Source: Alphaproteobacteria bacterium (GTDB lineage: Bacteria > Pseudomonadota > Alphaproteobacteria > Micropepsales > Micropepsaceae). Taken from it: 13,138 bases of DNA. The position numbers and the translations under genes were made by a program. The stretch covers positions 1-13,138 of the forward strand of contig JAGWRJ010000764.1 in NCBI GenBank assembly GCA_028869725.1, read 5' to 3'. The notes under the pieces were generated by a model. It saw only the letters and a program-made list of their open reading frames with translations. It had not been told where the DNA came from and did no database searches. Positions 7,301 through 13,138 of the stretch are shown here, piece after piece; position 1 is the stretch's first letter, and each line of letters opens with the position of its first letter.

Positions 7301-7814
7301 GCAGCTCGGGCTCGACGCCGAGCACCTGGGCCGCCCAGCCATCGGCCAGGCGTACCCAGTCGCCCATCGACAGCGGCTTGCCGAACAGTTCGTCGACGAC
7401 CTCGGCCTTTTGCGCGTCGCTGCCCCATTCGCGCAGCGCGCTGCCCAGCACCAGCGCGGAGAAGCGGGCGAGCAGTTCGCTCAGGTCCTTGAGCACCAGT
7501 CCGGCCGCGTCGATCTGCCCGTTGCGCAGCAGCCCTTGCAGCAGCTCATAGGTGTGCGCGATCGGCGCCGGCCAGGCGTTGAAGATGTCTTTTACCCACG
7601 CGTCCGGTTTGGCCAATGTCCGCGCCTTCTGGGCGAAAGCGTCTTCGACCGCGGCCAGCGGGTCGGGAAGGTCTGCCGGGCGGGGCGCGTCAAATTTTTC
7701 TTCACAATCCGAGCATTCCCAAATTTTGGATTTGGCCTTCCAGGTGGTACGGGCGCTGCCGCAGTGCGGACAGATCGGCTTGTCTTCGGACATGTTCTTC
7801 TCGCCTTGATTCAC
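4326..7814 (-). CDS. Zinc ribbon, HEPN-like, NACHT/STAND NTPase with C-terminal TPR-like repeats
   Basis: A 1162-aa multidomain protein (1155 aa from the ATG at 7793). Visible in order: a C4 zinc ribbon at 15-37 (CPHC...CSDC); an all-helical domain at about 60-240 ending in WRNKVIGHG, whose R201-N202...H207 fits the HEPN ribonuclease motif; a second CxxC at 299-302; a NACHT-type NTPase with Walker A APSHVGKST (414-422), Walker B LLVVIDGLDEL (511-521) and a sensor-like VFVLLTSRP (542-550); a helical region; and four TPR-like units at about 955-1145. By analogy with STAND immune proteins, the C-terminus would sense a ligand and the N-terminus act as effector. Its GTG overlaps the upstream membrane-protein stop as GTGA. 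The ATG seven codons later has a better ribosome site (AAGGCGAGAAG) and may be the true start. No frameshift is visible. Function is inferred; no specific family is recognised. Confidence 0.88.
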   Translation of the reverse strand: MNQGEKNMSEDKPICPHCGSARTTWKAKSKIWECSDCEEKFDAPRPADLPDPLAAVEDAFAQKARTLAKPDAWVKDIFNAWPAPIAHTYELLQGLLRNGQIDAAGLVLKDLSELLARFSALVLGSALREWGSDAQKAEVVDELFGKPLSMGDWVRLADGWAAQVLGVEPELPVAPLAKMWRRIPNRKTAFGQWIAETVQWRNKVIGHGVRGADLSQMMEDLERFLENSNGSLHGLLRPYAQLWEGLTLQDATGRPLMGAQVVLDDMHAQGHALDVAQPLHLQGADWTLDLSPFLSARRCQVCGKSEIFLYDSTNARKQVPDSRLLNYERGHAYKISLVRDDTLRACFDAAHPARAVEAVAGFDADALPQDIADMLEEQSVERSYLSPGYLRHPLQAFIESRRESGRGGVYWLRAPSHVGKSTFVRGLDPRHRDIYKNEELDAGLAVAVFYIRREYQFHLAQFAEQLRERLKMAYGLQAQNKPLPSLDLEHPGPQAFAAFLGAFQTLGRRPLLVVIDGLDELAQEDPSIADYLPGPDDLPAEVFVLLTSRPQAELPAWLQPKLAPLQGASGREIGLDDKDYVDLMRTYAKSALTKVLDRLKSEGEVSFPDLMEHLLQASDGRFLYLRFLVDRLADGDLPAEAVQNLPQPEKLIPQYLRAILQRYDNTAQADLMQRTLHVLAITERAFELHQQRLSVLVRQPWRGLPLTLLSLFVEGTPRVTPRLASCLYLLKSLLGTWRREDDVRYRLGIKGLDEVVRSLEPEGYANTVRRLVEQLLEDVSALSRPDDARSAELDWVALHLDGVVDLLDPLAPTDWRDERSVQASFDLINELRDRASNEARDSHHADALGLLTAALGFYGSWLRFSMDPTVDDGVHEKNDTDCDVPSLQKPNISHVICLDKDHLHFLDIWIDMLFETANAEVEVGAHASAAMHYGDALASLWELQLALGEDFTPDMQHKAAKVSSSRGYAQRMQGNDQAALEDYNRAIAIWEHLKKRPDKVFTPDMQDSLAKEYFSRGLTRKSMQGNNQAALEDYDLAIAIWEYLKKPLDKVLAPVMQDYLAKLYLDRGDERSMQGNNQAALEDYDRAIAFLEHLKMRSDEVFTDTLDHLAKAYSARCAARRMQGDHQAAQEDCDQAIAIWKELEDLREMLAKKGAPLERPPH
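4380..4970 (-). repeat. Tandem coding repeats of about 150 bp (TPR-like units)
   Basis: The anchor CCTTGCATGC (+ strand) recurs at 4444, 4591, 4741 and 4894, spacings of 147, 150 and 153 bp, i.e. units of 49-51 codons, all whole-codon. Units two and three are identical over 39 bp (4564-4602 and 4714-4752). Each unit encodes MQGNxQAALEDYDxAIAxxExLK plus a linker helix with MQDxLAKxY. The period is longer than the 34 residues of a canonical TPR. Confidence 0.85.
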
Positions 7815-8121
7815 TCGGATTTGGGGGCTTTATCGAAATACCAGGCCAGCCAATAGCCCAGCACTCCACCGGCAAGACTGCCCAGGAACACGACCAGGTC
7901 CCAGTGCTCGACCAGTCGCACCAGGGGCTCGATCACCGCGGGCGAAGCATGGGCGGTCTCGGCTAGCCACACGCGCAGATCCGGGATGCTGCCGGGCAGC
8001 CCACTCTGCGAGACAATGTCCAGCAATTCGTGGCCGACGAGAAAGCCAGCCACCGCGCCGGAAATGCGACCGATCCACTTGGTGCGTCGGGCCTTGAGCA
8101 GTTCGGCAATGTCGTGGGTGG
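7811..8121 (-). pseudogene. Membrane partner gene, 3' part (last 100 codons, two TM helices), cut off by IS66
   Basis: This is the C-terminal 100 residues (plus one target-duplication copy at 8114-8121) of the gene starting at 11905. It begins DIAELLKARRTKW and contains two hydrophobic helices, about IGRISGAVAGFLVGHELLDIV and LVVFLGSLAGGVLGYWLAWYF, about 35-40 residues apart, then DKAPKSE and a stop. The stop TGA overlaps the GTG of the STAND gene (GTGA), implying translational coupling before the insertion. An ATG inside IS66 at 8164 could restart translation and give a 117-aa chimera with both helices. Which side of the membrane the loop faces cannot be told. Confidence 0.8.
8114..8121. repeat. 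Target-site duplication of IS66, left copy
   Basis: GTGGGTGG directly abuts the left terminal repeat and is repeated exactly at 10565-10572. Eight bp is the duplication length typical of the IS66 family. Confidence 0.95.
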
Positions 8122-8144
8122 GTAAGCGGTAACTGGGCGGCGTT
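8122..8144 (+). repeat. IS66 left terminal inverted repeat
   Basis: It starts GTAAGCGGTAACT and ends GCGGCGTT. It differs from the right repeat only at two central bases (GG against CA). Confidence 0.95.
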
Positions 8145-8205
8145 CTTCCGTCTCGCGATGCCATCTGGACAATGACACTCCGGTTCAACGATCGGAGCAG
8201 AAGCG

Positions 8206-8520
8206 ATGTCAGGTATCCGGCGGCAGCGGCGAAACTTGGAAGGGTGGCGCGCGCTGTTGGCGCGGTTTGCATGCAGTGGCCAGACGGTGACGGCGTTCTG
8301 CCAGCACGAGTCGGTCAGTGTGGCGAGCTTCTACCGCTGGCGATCGCTGCTGGGCCCAAGGTCGGCCGGCGACCACGTGCCGGTGGCCGGCGCGTTGCCG
8401 CCTGAGCCGGCCGGGTTTGTCGATCTGGGTCCGCTGATCGCGACGGAGTCATCACGGCCGCCCGTTGAACTGCACCTCGATCTGGGTGGAGGCCTGATGC
8501 TGCACCTGGTGCGTCGCTGA
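8206..8520 (+). CDS. tnpA: IS66 TnpA, small helix-turn-helix protein
   Basis: A 104-aa protein, first of the three IS66 genes. It belongs to the IS66 OrfA/TnpA (IS3 OrfA-like) group, probably helps bind the element ends, and is required for transposition in studied members. A helix-turn-helix lies at about residues 27-48 (TVTAFCQHESVSVASFYRWR), preceded by a basic N-terminus. The ATG at 8206 follows a purine-rich GGAGCAGAAG. Its TGA overlaps the tnpB ATG by one base (TGATG), which suggests coupled translation. The C-terminal half is poorly conserved and Pro/Leu-rich, as is usual. It appears intact. Confidence 0.93.
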   Translation: MSGIRRQRRNLEGWRALLARFACSGQTVTAFCQHESVSVASFYRWRSLLGPRSAGDHVPVAGALPPEPAGFVDLGPLIATESSRPPVELHLDLGGGLMLHLVRR

Positions 8521-8861
8521 TGTTCTTTCCGGAGGGTCAGATCCGCGTGCAGCTGTATGGCGAGCCGGTGGACATGCGCAAGTCGTTCGACGGGTTGTCG
8601 GCGCTGGCCATGCACGGCATGGGTCAGGATCCGCTGAGCGGCCAGTTGTTCGTGTTCATCAACCGGCGTGCCACCCAGATCAAGGTGCTGTACTTCGATC
8701 GCAGCGGTTTTTGCGTGTGGACCAAGCGTCTGGAGGCGGGCCGGTTCCTCAGCGACTGGCGGGTGGTGCGCTCGCGCGAGATGGATTGGACCGCGCTGAA
8801 GCTGCTGCTCGAAGGCATCGAGCCGGGGCGCCAACGCAAGCGTTATCGGCTCGGAAAATAG
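8520..8861 (+). CDS. tnpB: IS66 TnpB (Orf2-like) accessory protein
   Basis: A 113-aa protein of the IS66 Orf2/TnpB family, needed with TnpA and TnpC for transposition although its biochemical role is not settled. The signature stretches are present: GEPVDMRKSFDGL at residues 14-26, then LFVFINRRATQIKVLYFD (43-60) and GFCVWTKRLEAGRF (63-76). It starts in the TGATG overlap with tnpA. A 58-nt gap containing an A/T-rich TGGTAAAATATC separates it from tnpC, the only noticeable non-coding gap between the genes. Length is normal and the frame is intact. Confidence 0.96.
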   Translation: MFFPEGQIRVQLYGEPVDMRKSFDGLSALAMHGMGQDPLSGQLFVFINRRATQIKVLYFDRSGFCVWTKRLEAGRFLSDWRVVRSREMDWTALKLLLEGIEPGRQRKRYRLGK

Positions 8862-8919
8862 TCATCCAAACAGACGTAAAAACGGCCATCCATGTCGATG
8901 ATTCTGGTAAAATATCGGC

Positions 8920-10536
8920 ATGCAGAACGCGGCCCCATCCAGCACGCCGAGCAGCGCGGATGCGGCCTCGCTGAGCGTGCCGCAATGGATGGCTCTGCTG
9001 CAATCCAGGGATGCCGCCATCCAGGCGCTGCAGCACCAGCTCGACTGGTTCAAACGCCAGTTGTTCGGCCAGAAGAGCGAGCGCTTCGCGCCGCTGCCCG
9101 ATCCGACCCAACTGCACCTGGGCGAGATGATGCCGCTGCCGGCCACGCCGGCGGCGGAGTCGCAACGTGCGGTACCCGCCCACACACGGCGCATCGCCCA
9201 GCGCGACCTGGCTGCCGGCAGCGACACGCTTCCCTTTTTCGACGAGGCCCGGGTACCGATCGAGACCATCCGCGTGCCCGATGCCGCCACGGCCGGGTTG
9301 GCGGCAGACCAGTTCGAGGTGATCGGCGAGAAGGCCAGCTACCGCTTGGCGCAGCGGCCAGGCAGCTTCGTGGTGCTGAAGTATCTGCGCCCGGTGACCA
9401 AGCGCCGCGACACCCAGGTGATCAGCTGCCCGCCGGCGCCGGTCGGCGTCCTCGCGGGCAGCCGCGCCGACGTCAGCTTGTGCGCCGGGCTGCTGGTCGA
9501 CAAGTTCGCCTATCACCTGCCGCTGTACCGCCAGCACCAGCGGCTGGCCGATGCCGGGATCACGGTCAGCCGGCCGTGGCTGACCCAGCTGGCGCAGCAG
9601 GTCATCGCGCTGCTGGAGCCGATCCACGAGGCCCAGCTCGACGCCATCCGCGCGGGCCGGGTGATCGCCATGGACGAGACGCCGATCAAGGCCGGTCGCC
9701 GTGTCGAGGGCAAGGCCTCCGGCAAGAAGCATCCGGGCGGGATGAAGACCGGCTACTTCTGGCCGGTCTATGGCGAACACGACGAGGTCTGCTTCCCGTT
9801 CTTCCCCTCGCGCGCCCAGGTCCACGTGGAAAAACTGCTGGGGTTGTCGCGGGCCGCGGGCAGCGTGCTGCTCTCCGATGGCTATGCGGCCTACGCCAGC
9901 TACGCGAAGAAGACCGGTCTGACCCACGCGCAATGCTGGGCGCACACGCGGCGCGAATTCTTCGAGGCGCAAACGGCCGAGCCCGAGGGCGCTGGCGCGG
10001 CACTGGCGCAGATCGGCGCGCTGTACGCAGTCGAGGAGCAGATCCGCGATTCCAAGCTGACCGGTGAGGCCAAACGCCTGCATCGGCTGACCCACAGCAA
10101 ACCGCAGGTCGAGGTGTTCTTCGACTGGGTCGAGCGCCAGTTCCAGCGTCAGGGTCTGTGGCCCAGCAACCCCTTCACCAAAGCGCTGGCCTATGCGCGC
10201 GAACGCCGACGGGGCCTGGAGGTCTTCCTCGCCGATCCGGACGTGCCGATCGACACCAACCATCTGGAACGCGCGCTGCGGGCGATACCCATGGGTCGCA
10301 AGAACTGGAATTTTTGCTGGACCGAACTCGGTGCCAGGCACGTCGGCATCGTGCAGAGCCTGATCGTCACCTGCCGTCTGCACGGCATCGATCCCTACAT
10401 CTATCTGGTCGATGTGCTGCAGCGCGTCGGCCAGCATCCCGCCTCGCGGGTCGCCGAACTCACCCCGCGCCAGTGGAAGCTGCACTTCGCCGACCAGCCG
10501 CTGCGCTCGGACCTGTACGCCATCGATGCCGGGTAG
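8920..10536 (+). CDS. tnpC: IS66 TnpC, DDE transposase
   Basis: The 538-aa catalytic transposase of the element. An N-terminal helical region at about 20-57 (leucine-zipper-like, LQHQLDWFKRQLFGQKSER) is followed by a cysteine-containing region (VISCPPAP) and the DDE core: D252 in VIAMDETPIK and D320 in LLSDGYAAY. Conserved CWAHTRREF (339-347) follows, with E450 in DTNHLERALR as the likely third carboxylate. The C-terminal IS66 domain (GRKNWNFCWTELGAR) is present. The ATG at 8920 is the first in frame and matches the expected N-terminus. No lesion is visible, so the element may be mobile. A long open frame on the opposite strand (8749-10485) is a GC-rich shadow. Confidence 0.97.
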   Translation: MQNAAPSSTPSSADAASLSVPQWMALLQSRDAAIQALQHQLDWFKRQLFGQKSERFAPLPDPTQLHLGEMMPLPATPAAESQRAVPAHTRRIAQRDLAAGSDTLPFFDEARVPIETIRVPDAATAGLAADQFEVIGEKASYRLAQRPGSFVVLKYLRPVTKRRDTQVISCPPAPVGVLAGSRADVSLCAGLLVDKFAYHLPLYRQHQRLADAGITVSRPWLTQLAQQVIALLEPIHEAQLDAIRAGRVIAMDETPIKAGRRVEGKASGKKHPGGMKTGYFWPVYGEHDEVCFPFFPSRAQVHVEKLLGLSRAAGSVLLSDGYAAYASYAKKTGLTHAQCWAHTRREFFEAQTAEPEGAGAALAQIGALYAVEEQIRDSKLTGEAKRLHRLTHSKPQVEVFFDWVERQFQRQGLWPSNPFTKALAYARERRRGLEVFLADPDVPIDTNHLERALRAIPMGRKNWNFCWTELGARHVGIVQSLIVTCRLHGIDPYIYLVDVLQRVGQHPASRVAELTPRQWKLHFADQPLRSDLYAIDAG

Positions 10537-10541
10537 GCAAC

Positions 10542-10564
10542 AACGCCGCTGAGTTACCGCTTAC
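10542..10564 (-). repeat. IS66 right terminal inverted repeat
   Basis: The reverse complement starts GTAAGCGGTAACT and matches the left repeat at 21 of 23 positions. It ends exactly against the second target-duplication copy. Confidence 0.95.
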
Positions 10565-10572
10565 GTGGGTGG
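10565..10572. repeat. Target-site duplication of IS66, right copy
   Basis: GTGGGTGG is identical to 8114-8121 and abuts the right terminal repeat. Confidence 0.95.
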
Positions 10573-11542
10573 TCTGCTCCAGAAACCGCTGCCGCTGCGC
10601 AATCTTGAACACCTCCTGGCTGCGCTCGTAGAACGCATTGTGCAGGCTGATCTGACTGATCATGGGGAAGTAGAAGTACCGGCGGAACTCCACGGTGCGT
10701 TCGTACACGTCCTCGAGATCATGGATTTCATGGCGTTTGTCTTTCTGACTGCGCGTGGCGGGCAGCCATTCGGTCTGCGCGAGCAGCCACAGGTGATTGT
10801 GCAAACTGGCAACGAACAGCGGCACATAGGTATTGGCACCGGTGCCCGGGATGAAATCCTTGAAGAATCCCGACGCCGCGTCTTCTTCGGTGGCGATGAC
10901 GCTGGCGGCTCCTTCAGGCGCCAGGACATGACAGAGGTAGGGGAAGGGCTGTAGAACGCTCGACTCCAGCAGCCGGGATTTGGGCCGATAGTCGCTGGTC
11001 TGACGATGGCTGAACCGGATGCCCAGTTCCAGCAGTGTCTCTTCGTCCGCGCGCCCTTGAACGCGCGCCAGTGAGTACATCAACAGCCGATGCGGTTGCA
11101 GGCCAGCCTTTTGCGCCCAAGTCTGCGGCAGCAGGGCCTTCGCGACCTCGATCAGCCGCAGCGCAGTCAAGGGTGGAGGGGGTGGAGGGGTAGTGACATC
11201 ATCTCTGTCTCGCTGGTTGCCATTCGGGTGAGTGTCATCCTTTTCGGCCCGCTGGTTGGCATGCGAGAGAAAATAGTTGCCCTCCAGGACAACCAACGCG
11301 GGCAGGCCGTCGCCAGTTGCTATGTAATGCCAACTCAGATCGAGGATCGCCACGCCGGTGCGAAACAGGAACAGCCGGGCGTTGCAGAACTGCAGGTCGA
11401 TCTCGTCTCGTCCGCAGCGCTCCCGCGCTGCCTTTTGCAGGTAAAGACCCCACAGACGAGACTTGAGTTGTAACTTTTCGTCTTGACTTTTGGAAAGGAT
11501 CCGGCGGCCTTCCTTGCTTAGGCGCAAACTGACGCAGACCTT

Positions 11543-11592
11543 GTCCTCCGTGTCCTCCGTATCCTCCTTGGCATCCTTGGCATCCTTGGCAT
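11543..11592 (-). repeat. In-frame 9-bp tandem repeats within the membrane-partner gene
   Basis: On +, CCTTGGCAT occurs three times in perfect tandem (11566-11592), preceded by two perfect copies of GTCCTCCGT (11543-11560). They encode AKDAKDAK and EDTEDTED. Nine-base units keep the frame whatever the copy number. Confidence 0.85.
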
Positions 11593-11905
11593 GATTGCCC
11601 ATGCCATCGGTTCCCAGAATCTGCCGGGCATAGGGATAAAAATCATCCAGCGCCATGCCTTTGCCGCTGAAGGGCACCCACAGGTCGGCTTCCTTATCGG
11701 GCTGTTGCCAAGATAGCTGCAGGCGCTTGGGCAGATCGGCTGCGCGCATCGCCTGCGCCTGTTTGGCGTGTCTGTGCAGGGTGGCTTCGACTTTCTCGAT
11801 CGATCCGAACTCGAGATCGAGGTGAAAAAGACCATGGATGGCGTGATCGTCCAGGAGAAATAAGGGCTGTGCAGAAGCCTTGTGAAGTTGATCGGTATCG
11901 GACAT

Positions 11906-11964
11906 GGGTGTGTCAGGTCCTTTGTGTGTGAGGTAGTTTTGCTACTGCGCCGACAGGCCCATGG
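11906..11964 (-). other. Leader of the membrane-partner gene, no recognised promoter
   Basis: Between the IS256 scrap and the ATG at 11905 I see no good -35/-10 pair. The only structure is a minimal hairpin, GTAG-TTTTG-CTAC (11932-11944). The operon may use a promoter further upstream or read-through from the FtsH-like gene. Confidence 0.3.
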
Positions 11965-12237
11965 TCAGGGCCATGCCAGCGTGGAGCGGTCTTCGTGGAG
12001 TATCGCGAACTGATCCATGGCTTCCTTCTCGAGGCTGCCGTGGATCAGATGCACGATGCAGGTCTGCAGCGTCGTCGCCGGAAACACCGCGCCCAGTGCC
12101 TCGGGCATGCCCTTCAGGCCATCGATTACCGCGATCCGGAGTTCGTTGACCCCGCGCGTCATCAGCTCGTTGAACCCCTGCATCCATCCGGGTTGGGCGC
12201 CGCCTGTTGATTGGTCCTTGCGTGGCACGGTTTTCAC
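11965..12237 (-). pseudogene. IS256-family (Mutator) transposase remnant with internal deletion
   Basis: The 90-codon frame reads WMQGFNELMTRGVNELRIAV, then IDGLKGMPEALGAVFPATTLQTCIVHLI, the segment of IS256 transposases holding the second catalytic Asp (AVIDGLKG) and the conserved CIVHLI. It then jumps to EAMDQFAILHEDR, which resembles the extreme C-terminus of the family (MNQFAI). Roughly 150 residues between them are missing, as are the N-terminus and first Asp, so it is inactive. Its first codons overlap the stop of the FtsH-like gene as GTGA; this probably reflects where the scrap was joined rather than a real start. It lies between the FtsH-like gene and the membrane-partner gene, in the same orientation. 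Confidence 0.82.
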
Positions 12238-13138
12238 AATCGCCTCGTGTTGTCCTGGCTCGAAGTCGTCTGCTCCCGTTCGGATTCATGCATGCTCCCC
12301 GCGCCCAAGGGCATGTCGAGTCCCGAAACCACCTCTTCGCGCTGCAGCGTTTCGGCCATGGCTTCGATGGGCTGGCGGTAGGTAGTGACCGCGCGCTGCG
12401 CATGCGCCTGCGCCTCGCTGAGCAGCGCCTCGGCGACTCGACGCACCGCGGGGTCTTCGCGCCAGCGCTCGTTGGCGGCGAACTGGGTGTAGTCGATCGG
12501 CGGCAGATTCGGGTCCAGCGCCCATTGCGCCGCGGCCCGCAGCGCCAGGTGCGTTGCATGCTCGATGTCGTTGCTGGCGCCGCTGTCGGGGTCGGCACCG
12601 TCATCACCGCCCAATTGCTGTTGCGCCGCGCGTCCGGCGAGCATCACGGCCAGCTCGTCGAGCACACGCGCGCGGGTGTGCTTGACGAAGCCATCGTCCT
12701 CGCGATCGAACACGGTGAAGCCCAGCATGTGTTGACGCGGCACGATGCTGACTTGCTCGATGCGGCGCTGCGGAAACAGGGCCCTCGAAACCACGGCATG
12801 CCCGGCCTCGTGCAGCGCGGTCAGGCGTTTGTCCGCCGCGCTCAACGCGCGGCTGCTGCGCGGGCCGAAGCGCTCGGTGGTGATGATCTCGCGCATGAAT
12901 GCCGTATCCACCTCGGCGCGACCTTCGCGCAGCAGCGCATAAGCCGCTTCATTGCGCACCGACTCCAGGGCCGCGCCGCTGAGACCGGTGGTGGCATCGA
13001 GCAAGGCTTCCACGTCCAGGGACTGGCCACCGGGCAACGCCTGGTAGCGTGTGATGAATCCGCGCCGGGCTTCGCGGTCGAGCATCGGCACTTCCACGTG
13101 CAGGCCCAGCCGCCCCGGTCGCAACAGCGCCGGATCGA
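12234..13138 (-). CDS. FtsH-like AAA+ zinc metalloprotease, C-terminal part (5' end outside window)
   Basis: FtsH is a membrane-anchored ATP-dependent protease. The visible part begins at the end of the AAA+ module (DPALLRPGRLGLHVEVPMLDREAR, with the conserved RPGR), continues through the lid (TGLSGAALESVRNEAAYAL) and reaches the peptidase M41 domain with the zinc motif HEAGH encoded at 12798-12812. The third ligand region is SGASNDIEHAT. It departs from housekeeping FtsH: MLAGRAAQQQL replaces the usual GGRxAEE, a Gly/Asp insert (GGDDGADPD) precedes SGASNDI, and ALDPNLPPIDY replaces the WGMSxxLGP region. It is likely a divergent paralogue but catalytically competent by motif. It ends at the TGA of 12234-12236, where the IS256 scrap begins. 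Confidence 0.9.
   Translation of the reverse strand, partial: DPALLRPGRLGLHVEVPMLDREARRGFITRYQALPGGQSLDVEALLDATTGLSGAALESVRNEAAYALLREGRAEVDTAFMREIITTERFGPRSSRALSAADKRLTALHEAGHAVVSRALFPQRRIEQVSIVPRQHMLGFTVFDREDDGFVKHTRARVLDELAVMLAGRAAQQQLGGDDGADPDSGASNDIEHATHLALRAAAQWALDPNLPPIDYTQFAANERWREDPAVRRVAEALLSEAQAHAQRAVTTYRQPIEAMAETLQREEVVSGLDMPLGAGSMHESEREQTTSSQDNTRRL

Larger units (their letters stand above)
8122..10564 (+). mobile_element. Complete IS66-family insertion sequence (2443 bp)
   Basis: The element has 23-bp terminal inverted repeats starting GTAAGCGGTAACT (21 of 23 matching), a perfect 8-bp target duplication, and intact tnpA, tnpB and tnpC in the usual order. GTAAGC ends are typical of IS66. 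It sits in the membrane-partner gene, in the opposite orientation. Identical duplications and open reading frames argue for a fairly recent insertion. Confidence 0.97.
10565..11905 (-). pseudogene. Membrane partner of the STAND NTPase, 5' part (447 codons), interrupted by IS66
   Basis: The first 447 residues of a protein I do not recognise. Joined across IS66 to 8113-7811 (one duplication copy kept) it reads ...RFLEQTTH then DIAELLKARR..., 547 aa with no frameshift and two C-terminal helices at about residues 460-482 and 518-540. The rest looks soluble: alternating strands in the middle (LFLFRTGVAILDLSWHYI), an acidic repeat tract (AKDAKDAKEDTEDTED), a proline run (TTPPPPPPL), then a helical stretch before the membrane. 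A soluble domain followed by a helical stalk and two C-terminal TM helices loosely resembles CorA-like proteins; this is topology only, not homology. The ATG at 11905 has a weak AAAGGA about 11 nt upstream. As it stands, the frame runs 34 codons into IS66 and stops at 10460, losing both helices. Confidence 0.85.

Noticed and set aside
5493..7856. Several long + frames (5493-6155, 6246-7121, 7194-7856) opposite the STAND gene
   Set aside because: All lie antisense to the domain-bearing frame and show no motif or ribosome site of their own.
8749..10485. 578-codon open frame on - opposite tnpC
   Set aside because: It is a shadow of the IS66 tnpC codons in GC-rich DNA, shows no family motif, and crosses the end of tnpB.
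11171..11190. G-rich tract (GGGTGGAGGGGGTGGAGGGG) as a possible G-quadruplex
   Set aside because: It encodes the proline run in the membrane-partner gene and has only three runs of three or more G, so a quadruplex role is not supported.

Overview
The window is a high-GC (roughly 60-65% by eye), gene-dense bacterial segment. UmuDC, IS66, IS1111-type and FtsH-like genes fit a gammaproteobacterium, perhaps a Xanthomonadales- or Chromatiales-like lineage. That placement is inference; no rRNA or other marker is present.

Layout, left to right. (1) 1-131: the C-terminus of an unidentified membrane protein on +, followed at once by a hairpin. (2) 333-3810: an SOS-mutagenesis pair on +. umuD is intact. 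umuC is split after codon 177 by a complete IS110-family element of the IS1111 group (about 1513-3048), whose transposase is on -. Removing 1513-3048 restores a 430-aa UmuC in frame. (3) 3811-4325: an insertion-sequence graveyard with an IS630-family C-terminal scrap (+), an IS3-family OrfB scrap (-) and a possible half attC site. (4) 4326-11905: a two-gene operon on -. The upstream gene encodes a protein of unknown family with two C-terminal membrane helices. The downstream gene overlaps it by GTGA and encodes a large protein reading zinc ribbon, HEPN-like domain, NACHT/STAND NTPase, TPR-like repeats. The upstream gene is split by a complete IS66-family element (8122-10564; tnpA, tnpB, tnpC; 23-bp terminal repeats; perfect 8-bp target duplication). 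Removing the element and one duplication copy restores 547 codons in frame. (5) 11906-12240: an internally deleted IS256-family transposase scrap on -. (6) 12234-13138: the C-terminal part of an FtsH-like AAA+ zinc metalloprotease on -, running off the window end.

The most interesting candidate system is the operon in (4). A nucleotide-switching STAND ATPase with a possible HEPN ribonuclease at its N-terminus and a repeat-based sensor at its C-terminus has the logic of NLR-like anti-phage proteins. The overlapping membrane-protein gene looks like a dedicated partner. I do not recognise the pair as a named system. In this genome it is probably inactivated or reduced to the STAND gene alone by IS66.

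The IS1111-group element also carries its own RNA-guided machinery: a 293-nt non-coding end downstream of the transposase, with short exact echoes of the element's own junctions, one lying in a predicted loop, as expected for a bridge (seeker) RNA.
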